The notes under the pieces: model-generated
What the model saw: only the letters and a program-made list of their open reading frames with translations
Databases searched by the model: none
What the model was told of the DNA's origin: nothing
In this document: positions 1-8,972 of the stretch, piece by piece
How the letters are laid out: each line of letters begins with the position of its first letter
How positions within the stretch are numbered: the stretch's first letter is position 1
Assembly: GCA_934646965.1 (NCBI GenBank)
Contig: CAKUEZ010000032.1
Location: forward strand, 1-20,377
Length of the DNA stretch: 20,377 nucleotides
Reading direction: 5' to 3'
Source of the DNA: an uncultured Collinsella sp.
Lineage (GTDB): Bacteria > Actinomycetota > Coriobacteriia > Coriobacteriales > Coriobacteriaceae
Program-made: the position numbers and the translations under genes

Positions 1-909
1 CTGGCGGACTTTACCTTTGGCGAGCAGGCGTTTGAAGCCAATGCTTCGTTGGATGCCGAGGGCAGGCTTGTCCGCGGCGATGCGGAGGCGGAGGGCGCCG
101 GTGCAGATGCTCGCGTCGCCGTTCCCGGTCCCGCTGATCCAGCACCCGATGCGTTTGAGCTCGTGTATCCCCAGGCGGTGGGCGTGCGCATGGGCACGTG
201 TCCGTTCCCGACACGCGATTCGTACAGCTACTCGTCAATCGCTGCGGCGTTGCATGCCGAGGGCGAGGACCGTGCCGCCGAGGCGCGCGTGCCCATGGAC
301 GAGGCAGGCGATGATGCAGAGTCGGATGGCTTGGAGATGACGGATACGGACGTGGCTGCTGCCGAGCCCGTCGGCAACCCTATGGCACTGGGCTCTGCCT
401 TCCATGCCGCCTGCCAGTGGCTGATCGAGATGGGCGCCGACGAGTTGCCCGCCGAGCGCGCCGATGCGCTGGCGCGTCTGTGGCGTCTGACGCCGGAGCA
501 GCGCGAGCGTTTTGACGTCGCCTTGAATCGCTGGCTCAGGTCGTCGGTTCGTGCCGAGCTGCTTGCCTGGCCGCGTGTCCGTGCCGAGGTACCGTTCTTC
601 TCGCTCGGTTGCGAGGACGAGGACATCGCCCGCTACGGTGCGTATGCCGAGGGCGCCATAGATGCGCTGGCGACCGACCCTGCCGATCCGTCGCGTGCGC
701 TGGTCATCGACTACAAGACGGGCGGCACGCCGGACGAGACGCCGGACCAACTGCTGGAGAAGCATGCCCTGCAGGCGCGTGTCTACGCTGATGTTCTGCA
801 CAAGGCAGGCTTTGAGGCCGTGACCGTCAAGTTTGTCCGCGTGGAGCAGACGGCCCCAGCCGTCTTCATCGAGCTCGCCGAGCCCCAAGTAGTCACCTAC
901 AGCCTCTAG
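1..909 (+). CDS. addA: C-terminal part of AddA-type helicase-nuclease (PD-(D/E)XK nuclease domain), 5' truncated by window edge
   Basis: The reading frame is open from the first base, so only the last ~302 residues are present and the helicase motifs lie outside the window. What remains is a RecB/AddA-family nuclease domain. It shows a histidine in AFHAAC (motif I region), the Asp of a G-A-I-D segment (658-663), the core I-D-Y-K catalytic motif (Asp 709-711, Lys 715-717), and a downstream Q-A-R-V-Y helix (from 772) matching the family's QxxxY motif. All expected catalytic positions are present, so the nuclease should be active. AddB also has such a domain but carries a C-terminal Fe-S cysteine cluster; no such cysteines follow here, which favours AddA. 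In the family this subunit processes double-strand breaks before RecA loading. An acidic, Ala-rich linker (about residues 75-120 of the fragment) precedes the nuclease. Alternative: another UvrD-like helicase with a fused Cas4/RecB-type nuclease. Confidence 0.75.
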   Translation: MADFTFGEQAFEANASLDAEGRLVRGDAEAEGAGADARVAVPGPADPAPDAFELVYPQAVGVRMGTCPFPTRDSYSYSSIAAALHAEGEDRAAEARVPMDEAGDDAESDGLEMTDTDVAAAEPVGNPMALGSAFHAACQWLIEMGADELPAERADALARLWRLTPEQRERFDVALNRWLRSSVRAELLAWPRVRAEVPFFSLGCEDEDIARYGAYAEGAIDALATDPADPSRALVIDYKTGGTPDETPDQLLEKHALQARVYADVLHKAGFEAVTVKFVRVEQTAPAVFIELAEPQVVTYSL

Positions 910-919
910 CCTCAATAAC

Positions 920-982
920 TTGCGGTGGAATAGTTCCTGTTTTACGGCCCAGACGGCCCAAACAGGAACTATTTCACCGCAA
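920..982. repeat. 23-bp intergenic hairpin between the addA-like gene and dnaE
   Basis: Arms 920-942 and 960-982 pair over 23 bp without a gap. The only non-Watson-Crick position is a G-T (928/974), which is still a pair in RNA if read on the plus strand. The 17-nt loop holds most of a direct repeat of ACGGCCCA (944-951 and 953-960). It lies 10 nt after the upstream stop codon, so it could stabilise or end that transcript, but no run of T follows the right arm, so it is not a standard intrinsic terminator. It could be a member of a dispersed palindromic (REP-like) family; that cannot be judged from one copy. Confidence 0.8.
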
Positions 983-1083
983 CTGCAGTAGGAGCCGTGT
1001 GGGTTTGGCTAGGTTCGGGTGGCGTCCGTGCCGTGCGGTAAAATCGTTCAGTCAGAACACGAACCCGCATCGGAGCTCATCAC

Positions 1084-4000
1084 ATGGCATTCGTCCATCT
1101 GCACAACCACACTGTTTTCTCTATGCTCGACGGCGCAACCCGTATCCAGGATATGGTCAATCGCGCTGTTGAGCTGGGCATGCCCGCCGTGGCTATTACC
1201 GACCACGGCTACATGTACGGCGTTCCCGACCTGGCGCTGGCCTGCGACGCCGTCAACCACAACACGCCCGAGTACAAAACCTGGAGCCACGACAAGGCCT
1301 TCTTGGAAAAGGACCGCCGCGACGAGCTGGTGGAGCCCGACGCCGAGGCAAACCCGCGCGAGCATGCCCAGTATGTGAAGGACATGGCCATGTGGGACGA
1401 GAAGGGCAACATCGACGAGCTCAAGCCGCCCCTGGTCATCAAGCCCATCTTTGGCTGCGAGGTCTACTTTACGCCGGACGAGACGCTCGCTCGCGACCAT
1501 AAGCCCGAGCTCTACCACATGATCCTTCTGGCCAAGGACCAGGAAGGCTACGTTAACCTGATGCAGACGGTCTCCGAGGCCGCCGTGCAGGGCTTTTACT
1601 ACAAGCCCCGCGTGACGCTCGACAACCTGCGTCGCCACGCCAAGGGCATGATCTGCACGAGCGCCTGCATCGCGGGCATCATCCCCAAGTACATCGACCG
1701 CGGCGACATGGAAGGCGCCATCAAGTGGGCCGAGACCTTCCGCGATACCTTCGAGCCCGGCGACTTTTATATCGAGATCCAGGAACACGGCATTACCACC
1801 GACAACGGCCTGACCGACGAGCAGATGGACCGCACGCTCATCGACATCGCCAAGCAGGTGGGCGTCAAGGTCATCGCCACCAACGACTTCCATTACCTGC
1901 GCCGCGAGGATGCGCCCGTGCAGGACGTCATCATGTGCATCGGTATGAACGCCAAGGTCGACGACCCCAACCGCATGCGCATGACCGGCTCGGAGTTTTA
2001 TATGAAGACCGAGGAGGAGATGCGGGCGATGTTCCCGTATTGCCCCGAGGCCTGCGACAACACGCTCGAGATCGCCGACAAGTGCTACGTCGAGCTCGAC
2101 TGGGACTCCATCATCCTGCCACGCTTCCCGCTGCTCGATCCCGGCGAGACGCACGAGAGCCAGTTCCGCCGCGAGTGCGAGAAAGGCCTGCGCCAGCACT
2201 ACGGCGATGACTGGGCCACGCGCGAGATCGGCGGCGTCAACATCAAAGAGCGCTTTGAGTACGAATATAAGGTCATCTGCGATAAGGGCTTTGCCGCCTA
2301 CTTCCTCATCGTTGCCGAGTACGTGCAATGGGCCAAGGACAACGGCATTGGCGTCGGCCCCGGCCGTGGCTCGGCCGCCGGCGCTATCGTCGCCTACGCC
2401 ATGAACATCACCGCGTTCGACCCGCTCGAGAACGGCCTGATGTTCGAGAGATTCCTGTCCCCGCAGCGTACCGAGATGCCCGATATCGATATGGACTTCG
2501 ACGATGAGCGGCGCCTCGAGGTCGTGGAGCACGTTCGCCAGCTCTACGGCCCCGAGAAGGTCACCCACGTCATCACCTACTCGACCATTAAGGCCAAGCA
2601 GGCCATCAACGACGCCGCGCGCGTTCTGGACTATCCGGTCTACATGGGCCAGCGCCTGTCCAAGATGGTCTCGAGCGACCCCAAGGTCAAGCTCAAGCAG
2701 GTGCTCGACAAACAACCCGGCAAAGAGGATTTGTTTAACCCCGACTTTGCTGAGGCCTATAAAAAGGACGACGACGCCCGCCGTATCATCGACACGGCGC
2801 TCTCGATCGAGGGCCTCACCCGTGGCGAGGGCGTGCACGCGTGCGCCGTTCTGATCTGCCGTGACCCCGTCAACGAGCACGTGCCCACCAAGCTCGATAC
2901 CAAGGGCGGCGTCGAGATTACCCAGTACGAGGGCCATACTGTCGCCGACATGGGCCTGCTCAAGATGGACTTCCTGGGCCTGCGTACGCTGACGGTTATC
3001 TCCAAGGCCAAGGCCAACATCAAAAAGAACTTTGGCATCGACATCAAAGAGGAAGAGATTCCCTTTGACGATCCAGAGATCTTTAAGCTCATGGGCTCCG
3101 GCCACACCGCCGGCGTCTTCCAGGTCGAGTCCGCCGGCATGACGGCCACGATCAAGAACATGAAGCCCACCGAGTACAAGCACGTCGTAGCATTGATCGC
3201 CCTGTACCGCCCGGGCCCGCTGGGCGCCGGCATGGTCTCGTCCTACATCAACCGTATGAACGGCAAGGAGCCGGCGGTTTCCTACGACGACCGCCTGGAC
3301 GACATCCTGGGCGAAACCTACGGCACCATGGTCTACCAGGAGCAGGTTATGCTCATCTCCGTCGAGATGTGCGGCTTCTCCAAGGGCGAATCGGACTCGC
3401 GTATCCGTAAGCCCGTGGCTAAGAAAAAGATCAAACTACTCACGTCGACGGTGCTGCACTGGGAGGATGGCTCGGACGAGACCACCTACGACCACTGGAT
3501 GAACGGCGCCATCAAGAACAACTACACGCGCGAGGTCGCCCAAAAGATTTGGGACGATGTTCTCGAGTTCGCGTCCTACGCCTTTAACAAGTCGCACTCC
3601 GCCGGTTACGCCATTCTGGTTATGCAGACGGCATGGCTCAAGGCGCACTATCCGCACGAGTACATGGCGGCCGTTCTGACGTCCTATACGGGCAAGACCG
3701 ACAAGATCGTGCACTACGTCTCGGCATGCCGTCACGACGGCATCCCCGTGCTGTCGCCAGACGTCAACGAGTCCGGCACCGAGTTCACGGCTACCAAGGA
3801 AGGCGTGCGCTTTGGTCTGGCCGGCATCCGCGGCGTGGGTACCGGCGTGGCGCAGGCGATTATTGCCGAGCGCGAGGCGGGCGGCCCGTTTAAGACGCTG
3901 CACGACTTTGTGGAGCGCGTGGACTCCAGCCAGGCCAACCGTCGCGTGATCGAATCGCTCATCAAGGCAGGTGCCTTCGACTCCACGGGCTATCCGCGTC

Positions 4001-4887
4001 GCCAGATGATGCACTTTGTGGACAAGAACAATCCCGAGAACATCATCGACGCCGCGGTGAAGCGTCAGAAGGATCGCGCGAGCGGCCAGACCTCGTTCTT
4101 CGATATGTTCGGCGACGTTGAGGGCTCGGGCTTTGAGGTGAGCGTGCCCGATCCGGACGGCCAGGAGTGGGACCGCCACCTTAAGCTGAGCCAGGAGAAG
4201 GAGGTTCTGGGCATCTATGTCTCGGACCACCCGCTGCGCCCGTTTGAGTATGCGCTCAGCAAAGCGCGCGACTTCTCGTTCTCGCAGATCGACACTGGCT
4301 ACGAGGTGCAAAATCCCACGGGCGGTACCATCAACCAGGAGATTCCCGAGGGCAAGGCGCTATGGTGGGCCGGTATGGTCTCGAGCGTGTCCAAGCGCGT
4401 GACCAAAAACGGCGACCCCATGGGCATCGTGCAGCTCGAGGACATGGAAGGCGAGGCCACCGTCGTGGTGTTCCCCAAGACCTATAAGGAGGCCGAGGGG
4501 TATCTGTACGGCGAGGTCGATCCCGAGACCGGCGCGCAGCTGTCCGACGCGTTTGTGCGCATTAAGGGCAAGCTCGAGCGTTCGGACCGCGGCGACCAGA
4601 TCATCGCGCAGGAGATCGTGCCGCTGGAGCTCAACGAGGAGAACAACAAGCCCAAGGTGTTTGAGGTCATGGTGCCCAACAGCCGCTTTAGCCAGGGCAA
4701 TATGGCGCGCCTGGCCACGGTGCTCACCACCAATCCGGGCGGCGACCGCGTGGAGATCTTTATTGAGCAGGTGGACGGGCGCGTGCTGCGCGCCGAGGTA
4801 CCGGCCAAGGTCAACGCACGCTCGATTCCGCTGCTAGCTGAAGCCAAGGCGATTGTGGGTAACCAGGGCAGGGTAACGGTGATCTAA
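1084..4887 (+). CDS. dnaE: DNA polymerase III subunit alpha (DnaE1 type)
   Basis: This is the replicative polymerase catalytic subunit, 1267 residues, about 100 longer than the E. coli protein. Domains in order: an N-terminal PHP domain (about 1-290) with an intact set of likely metal ligands (H5, H7, D16, H41, E126, H145, C195, D268, H270); palm/fingers with catalytic aspartates D467 and D469 in PDIDMDF and D629 in KMDFLGLRTL; the conserved G-P-G-R-G-S-A-A-G segment near 425-433; a helix-hairpin-helix region near 910-940; and a C-terminal OB fold near 1090-1160. Full PHP ligands in DnaE1 proteins are associated with intrinsic 3'-5' proofreading, so that activity is inferred. About 85 residues lie between the TDHG and GCE motifs, against roughly 25 in familiar DnaE proteins: an insertion. 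The ATG has GGAG at 1072-1075. A possible -10 TAAAAT lies at 1039-1044 without a convincing -35. The Snf2 gene starts 38 nt after the stop. Confidence 0.98.
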   Translation: MAFVHLHNHTVFSMLDGATRIQDMVNRAVELGMPAVAITDHGYMYGVPDLALACDAVNHNTPEYKTWSHDKAFLEKDRRDELVEPDAEANPREHAQYVKDMAMWDEKGNIDELKPPLVIKPIFGCEVYFTPDETLARDHKPELYHMILLAKDQEGYVNLMQTVSEAAVQGFYYKPRVTLDNLRRHAKGMICTSACIAGIIPKYIDRGDMEGAIKWAETFRDTFEPGDFYIEIQEHGITTDNGLTDEQMDRTLIDIAKQVGVKVIATNDFHYLRREDAPVQDVIMCIGMNAKVDDPNRMRMTGSEFYMKTEEEMRAMFPYCPEACDNTLEIADKCYVELDWDSIILPRFPLLDPGETHESQFRRECEKGLRQHYGDDWATREIGGVNIKERFEYEYKVICDKGFAAYFLIVAEYVQWAKDNGIGVGPGRGSAAGAIVAYAMNITAFDPLENGLMFERFLSPQRTEMPDIDMDFDDERRLEVVEHVRQLYGPEKVTHVITYSTIKAKQAINDAARVLDYPVYMGQRLSKMVSSDPKVKLKQVLDKQPGKEDLFNPDFAEAYKKDDDARRIIDTALSIEGLTRGEGVHACAVLICRDPVNEHVPTKLDTKGGVEITQYEGHTVADMGLLKMDFLGLRTLTVISKAKANIKKNFGIDIKEEEIPFDDPEIFKLMGSGHTAGVFQVESAGMTATIKNMKPTEYKHVVALIALYRPGPLGAGMVSSYINRMNGKEPAVSYDDRLDDILGETYGTMVYQEQVMLISVEMCGFSKGESDSRIRKPVAKKKIKLLTSTVLHWEDGSDETTYDHWMNGAIKNNYTREVAQKIWDDVLEFASYAFNKSHSAGYAILVMQTAWLKAHYPHEYMAAVLTSYTGKTDKIVHYVSACRHDGIPVLSPDVNESGTEFTATKEGVRFGLAGIRGVGTGVAQAIIAEREAGGPFKTLHDFVERVDSSQANRRVIESLIKAGAFDSTGYPRRQMMHFVDKNNPENIIDAAVKRQKDRASGQTSFFDMFGDVEGSGFEVSVPDPDGQEWDRHLKLSQEKEVLGIYVSDHPLRPFEYALSKARDFSFSQIDTGYEVQNPTGGTINQEIPEGKALWWAGMVSSVSKRVTKNGDPMGIVQLEDMEGEATVVVFPKTYKEAEGYLYGEVDPETGAQLSDAFVRIKGKLERSDRGDQIIAQEIVPLELNEENNKPKVFEVMVPNSRFSQGNMARLATVLTTNPGGDRVEIFIEQVDGRVLRAEVPAKVNARSIPLLAEAKAIVGNQGRVTVI

Positions 4888-4925
4888 GGGCGACCTTGCT
4901 GGTCCGCGTGAGATTGGAGGAAGTG

Positions 4926-7900
4926 ATGGCACAGGGGACGTTTGTGCAGGCGCTTCGTAAAGAGGCGGCGTTGAGCGGCACCTTTATGAAGGGGCGTTCG
5001 CTCATGCTCAACGGCGCCGTGCTGTCGTTTGAGGACTCCGGCTCGCGCTTCTCCAAGAACGTGACGGTCGAGGGCACGGTGCGCGGTTCCCGTGGCGACC
5101 TGTACAAGACGCACGTGGCGCTCGATGTGGACGAGCACGAGGTTATCGACTACGACTGCGACTGCCCCGCCGCATACCGCTATCCCGGTATGTGCAAGCA
5201 CGCTATTGCCACGGCGCTGGCGTACCTGGACGCCAGCGGCATTGAGCCCGTCGAGGGCCTGCGCACGCCGGTCCGTACGTTTACGGCACCGCCCAAGCAA
5301 CCCGCGCGCCCCGCGTCCGCCGCGCCGGCGGTCAACCCCAACTTTCCCTTCCCGGCACCCGTCCCCACGAGCCCCAGCCTCATGGCGGCGCTTTCCGATC
5401 TTTCGGACGCGCGTCTAGGCGAACTAGCGGACATGCGCCGCAAGCTCGCCGGCAGCGTGGACCCCGATGCTCCCAAGGCAGTGTTGGAACCCTCGCTGGT
5501 GCCGTACTACAGTCCGCTGTTTGCCGATCGCTTTAACTGGGCGCTCGAGTTTCGCATTCGCTGCGGCTCGGTGTCCTATGTGGTTAAGGACATCGACGGC
5601 ATGGCCGATGCCTATGTCCGAGGCGGCACCTTCTCGTACGGCAAGAAGCTCACGTTTCTTCACACGCCCGAGGCCTTTGACGAGGTGTCGGCAAAGCTGC
5701 TCGACCTCGTTGCGGTGACGGTTGCCTACCTGAGCGATATCACGAGCTCACGCTCGGCATCGTATGACTTTGCGCGCAGCGGTTTTGTCGCGGAGCGCCA
5801 GCTTCCGTTGGCCGAGCATGACATCGTGTACGTACTGGACCTGCTGCGTGGCCGGACCATTTCCTTTGAGCCCGCTTGGTCGCGGGGGACAACGACACAT
5901 CGCGCCTACGACGTGGCGGTTGAGCCGGTACCGGAAGGGGAGGACGAGGCGTCGACAAAACGCCCGCCGCTCCTTGCCGCCAAGATCGCGCCGGCGGCCG
6001 GTGGCAGCTATGACCTGCGCCTGCCCGCCGATATGTACTGCTTTACCTCGGGTGATGCCGCCTATCTGGTCAACACGCACCGCGCGCGCCGCACCGATGC
6101 GGCGTTTGCTCAGCATGCCGCACCGTTTTTGTCGCGCTTGCTGCCGTGCCGTACGCCCGCCCATATTGCCGCCGAGCAGGTGGGCGAGTTCTGCCGTATG
6201 GCACTGCCCATCTTGCGCGATTACACCGACCTCACTGCGCCCGCCGCACTCGACACCGTGGCGCCCGAGCCGAGCTTTGCAATGTCAATCGGTGTCAGTG
6301 ACGGGCTTGTGACCTGCGAGATCTCGGTCGCCTACGGCGATTGGTCGGCAGATCTCTTTAGCCTGGGTGCTCCGGGAAGCCCTTTCGAGGACCAACGCCC
6401 CGGCGTGCCGCCCCGTGACGTTGTGGCGGAGTTTCGCGTTATGGACACGGCTGCCATGTACTTCGATTTCTACGAGGGTGGTCTGGCGTTTGAGGAGCGC
6501 GATGACGAGAGCTTGTTCTGCCTGCTGACCGAGGGCCTGTCTGCGCTGTCCGAGCTGGGTGAGGTCATGCTCGGCGACCGCCTGCGCCAGATTTCGGTGC
6601 GCCCTGCACCTAAGCTCTCGGTGCGCGCGACCGTCAAGAGCAACCTGCTCGATGTCGAACTGGGTGCATCCGGGCTTTCGGCGGCCGACCTTGCCACCTA
6701 TCTCGACTCGTACAAGCGCCATCAGACGTTTGCGCGCCTGACCTCCGGCGACATCGTGCGTCTGGACGAGGGTGCCCGCGCCGCGTTTGGCCTTGCCGAG
6801 GACCTGGGCGTCGATGCCGTCGACCTGCTCGACGGCGTGTCGCTTCCCGCATCGAGCACCCTGTTCGTCGATAGTATGCTCGCGCGCACGCCTGCGCTCG
6901 AGGCCGATCGCGACGCCGCGTTCCGCCGCACCGTCGAGCGCCTGGACACGCTCGGCAAGATGGACTTTACGGTGCCCGCCTCGCTCAAGGCCACGCTTCG
7001 TGGCTACCAGGTCGATGGCTACCAGTGGCTCGGATCGCTCGAGCACCTGGGGTTCGGTGGCATCTTGGCTGACGATATGGGCCTGGGCAAAACGCTGCAG
7101 ATGATCGCGCATATCCTGGCGCGCGTGGAGGCGGGGGATACCAAGCCCACGCTCGTGGCGTGCCCGGCGTCGCTCGTGTACAACTGGACTGCCGAGCTGG
7201 AGCGGTTTGCCCCGTCGCTCGATGTGTGCGCCATCGTGGGCGCCAAGGCACAGCGCCGCGTGCAGATTGCCGGCGTGGCTGAGCATAACGTGGTCGTGAC
7301 GTCGTATGACCTTATGCGCCGCGATATCGACGAGTATGCCGAGCAGGACTTTGCCCGCGTGGTGCTCGACGAGGCCCAGTACATTAAAAACCCGCTCACG
7401 CAGGTGGCGCGCGCCGCCAAGCGCCTGCCCGCCGGTGTGCGCTTTGCCCTGACGGGCACGCCTATCGAAAACCGCCTGTCCGAGCTTTGGAGTATCTTCG
7501 ACTTTTTGATGCCGGGCCTTTTGGGCACGCGCGAGTCCTTTGCCAAACGCTTTGAAAGTCCCGTCGAGCATGCCGAGGGCGACAGTGCCGCCCGCCTGCA
7601 GGCGCTCGTGTCGCCGTTTGTGCTGCGTCGTGTTAAAGAAGACGTGGTGGCCGACCTGCCCGAGAAGATCGAGGACACGGTGATGGCACAGCTCACCGGC
7701 GAGCAGCGCAAGCTCTACCTGGCCAACCAGGACCGCATTGCCCAGCAGGTACAGCATCGCGAGGCCAATGAGTTTAAGAAGGACAAGCTCAAGGTGCTTG
7801 CCGAGCTCACCAAGCTACGCCAGATCTGCTGCGACCCGCATCTGCACTACGAGGACTACAAAGCGGGGAGCGCCAAGCTCGATACGTGCATGGAACTCGT

Positions 7901-8390
7901 GCACGGCGCGCTCGACGGCGGGCATCACATTCTGCTGTTCAGCCAGTTTACGGGCATGCTCGATATCATCGGCAAGCGCCTGGCCAAGGAGGACATCGGC
8001 TTTCTTAAACTCACGGGCGCTTCGTCCAAGGAAAGCCGCGCCAAGATGGTCGCGCAGTTCCAAGCGCGCGAGGTGCCGGTCTTTTTGATCTCGCTCAAGG
8101 CGGGCGGCGTGGGCCTAAACCTTACGGCTGCCGACGTGGTCATTCACTACGACCCGTGGTGGAACGTGGCGGCTCAGGACCAGGCGACCGACCGCGCCCA
8201 CCGTATTGGCCAGCAACACACCGTGACCGTGTACAAGCTCATCGCCAAGGACACGATCGAGGAACGCATCATGCAGATGCAGGAGTCCAAGCGTGACCTA
8301 GTCAACAGCGTGCTCGGCGGCGACGGTATCTCGTCGGCGCTGTTTACCCGCGAGGATGTCCTGGCACTGCTGGGAGGCGACGGACGCTAG
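4926..8390 (+). CDS. SWIM zinc-finger Snf2-family DEAD-like helicase/ATPase
   Basis: A 1154-residue Snf2/SWI2 ATPase of the bacterial SWIM-containing group (HepA/RapA-like helicase core). The N-terminal SWIM zinc finger is visible as C78-x-C80 ... C90-x-H92. A long central region (about 100-680) is not recognisable by motif. The helicase core shows Walker A DDMGLGKT (716-723), Walker B DEAQ (815-818), motif III L-T-G-T-P-I-E-N, and in the second lobe FSQFTGM, SLKAGGVGLNLT and the DRAHRIGQ box (1089-1096). These motifs mean ATP-dependent translocation on double-stranded DNA and remodelling of protein-DNA complexes; the biological target is not shown by the sequence. The start is placed at ATG 4926 because GGAGG at 4916-4920 lies 5 nt upstream. 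An in-frame TTG at 4896 lacks such a site. The 38-nt gap after dnaE and absence of a terminator suggest cotranscription. Confidence 0.93.
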   Translation: MAQGTFVQALRKEAALSGTFMKGRSLMLNGAVLSFEDSGSRFSKNVTVEGTVRGSRGDLYKTHVALDVDEHEVIDYDCDCPAAYRYPGMCKHAIATALAYLDASGIEPVEGLRTPVRTFTAPPKQPARPASAAPAVNPNFPFPAPVPTSPSLMAALSDLSDARLGELADMRRKLAGSVDPDAPKAVLEPSLVPYYSPLFADRFNWALEFRIRCGSVSYVVKDIDGMADAYVRGGTFSYGKKLTFLHTPEAFDEVSAKLLDLVAVTVAYLSDITSSRSASYDFARSGFVAERQLPLAEHDIVYVLDLLRGRTISFEPAWSRGTTTHRAYDVAVEPVPEGEDEASTKRPPLLAAKIAPAAGGSYDLRLPADMYCFTSGDAAYLVNTHRARRTDAAFAQHAAPFLSRLLPCRTPAHIAAEQVGEFCRMALPILRDYTDLTAPAALDTVAPEPSFAMSIGVSDGLVTCEISVAYGDWSADLFSLGAPGSPFEDQRPGVPPRDVVAEFRVMDTAAMYFDFYEGGLAFEERDDESLFCLLTEGLSALSELGEVMLGDRLRQISVRPAPKLSVRATVKSNLLDVELGASGLSAADLATYLDSYKRHQTFARLTSGDIVRLDEGARAAFGLAEDLGVDAVDLLDGVSLPASSTLFVDSMLARTPALEADRDAAFRRTVERLDTLGKMDFTVPASLKATLRGYQVDGYQWLGSLEHLGFGGILADDMGLGKTLQMIAHILARVEAGDTKPTLVACPASLVYNWTAELERFAPSLDVCAIVGAKAQRRVQIAGVAEHNVVVTSYDLMRRDIDEYAEQDFARVVLDEAQYIKNPLTQVARAAKRLPAGVRFALTGTPIENRLSELWSIFDFLMPGLLGTRESFAKRFESPVEHAEGDSAARLQALVSPFVLRRVKEDVVADLPEKIEDTVMAQLTGEQRKLYLANQDRIAQQVQHREANEFKKDKLKVLAELTKLRQICCDPHLHYEDYKAGSAKLDTCMELVHGALDGGHHILLFSQFTGMLDIIGKRLAKEDIGFLKLTGASSKESRAKMVAQFQAREVPVFLISLKAGGVGLNLTAADVVIHYDPWWNVAAQDQATDRAHRIGQQHTVTVYKLIAKDTIEERIMQMQESKRDLVNSVLGGDGISSALFTREDVLALLGGDGR

Positions 8391-8491
8391 CCTCGCTCGT
8401 TATGTGTTCATTTGCGATGCCGTGGATGGTTCGCTTGCCTTTGGGCATAAGAGACATCGAGAACATTGGCACATCAGCAAAGGAGAACATC

Positions 8492-8854
8492 ATGGCGAAA
8501 TTCTTTAAGGACCCCGAAGGCAAGCTCATTGCCGCCCTGGGCGACGACGTTGCGACCCCTGCCGGCTGCACGGAGCTGACCGCGAACACCGAGGACGCGG
8601 CGCACGAGAAGCACGTGCCCGTCGTCGAGAGCGAGCGCGATGGCCATGTGATTCGTGCGCGCGTGGGATCGGTCGAGCACCCCAGCCTGCCCGAGCACTA
8701 CATCGAGTGGATTGCCCTCGAGGCCGAGGGCCGTCTGGAGGTCCACTACCTCCAGCCCGGCATGAAGCCCGCGACGTTTTTTGCCGGCGGTTCCAAGACC
8801 GGCACCGTCTATGCCTATTGCAACCTGCACGGGCTGTGGTCCGCGACGTTCTAG
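8492..8854 (+). CDS. Superoxide reductase / desulfoferrodoxin family protein, class III-like (degenerate N-terminal iron site)
   Basis: A 120-residue protein of the desulfoferrodoxin/neelaredoxin family, which reduces superoxide to hydrogen peroxide in the cytoplasm of anaerobes, usually with rubredoxin as electron donor. All centre II ligands expected for the active Fe(His)4(Cys) site are seen: H41 (EKHVPV), H63 and H69 (VEHPSLPEHY), and C110 and H113 (YCNLHG), with the lid residues E39-K40. The N-terminal 35 residues align in length and pattern with the rubredoxin-like centre I domain, but its four cysteines are reduced to one (C26). This is the arrangement of class III superoxide reductases, which lack the electron-storage iron. 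The start at ATG 8492 is set by AAGGAG (8480-8485) 6 nt upstream and by where homology begins; upstream in-frame codons to 8402 look non-coding. No clear promoter was seen in 8391-8491. Confidence 0.93.
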   Translation: MAKFFKDPEGKLIAALGDDVATPAGCTELTANTEDAAHEKHVPVVESERDGHVIRARVGSVEHPSLPEHYIEWIALEAEGRLEVHYLQPGMKPATFFAGGSKTGTVYAYCNLHGLWSATF

Positions 8855-8900
8855 GAGCGTGCCCCCCGCTCGGGGTATCATAGCTAGCATATGCACATGC

Positions 8901-8934
8901 AAGCGCCGACTGCATCTTGCGGCCGGCGCTTTTA
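8901..8934 (+). terminator. Probable rho-independent terminator after the superoxide reductase gene
   Basis: Stem AAGCGCCG (8901-8908) pairs with CGGCGCTT (8924-8931), followed by a short T run (TTTT within 8930-8933). It lies 46 nt after the superoxide reductase stop and 39 nt before the next start codon. The T tract is short, so termination may be partial. Confidence 0.6.
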
Positions 8935-8972
8935 CTACGATAACGACGGTTTACGACGGAAAGGGCTGAGCC

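Noticed and set aside
1045..1060. GTTC-N5-GAAC inverted repeat before dnaE as an SOS box.
   Set aside because: Half-sites are in the opposite order and spacing to GAAC-N4-GTTC, so it does not match the LexA operator.
1048..3183. Long 711-codon open frame on the minus strand opposite dnaE.
   Set aside because: It is the complement of a clearly homologous polymerase gene. In GC-rich genomes the antisense frame stays open by codon bias, and its translation is low-complexity Val/Leu/Asp/Gly/His.
8870..8900. Small hairpin and TATCAT as a promoter for the NAD synthetase-like gene.
   Set aside because: A transcript starting there would run straight into the terminator hairpin at 8901-8934, and no -35 is seen.
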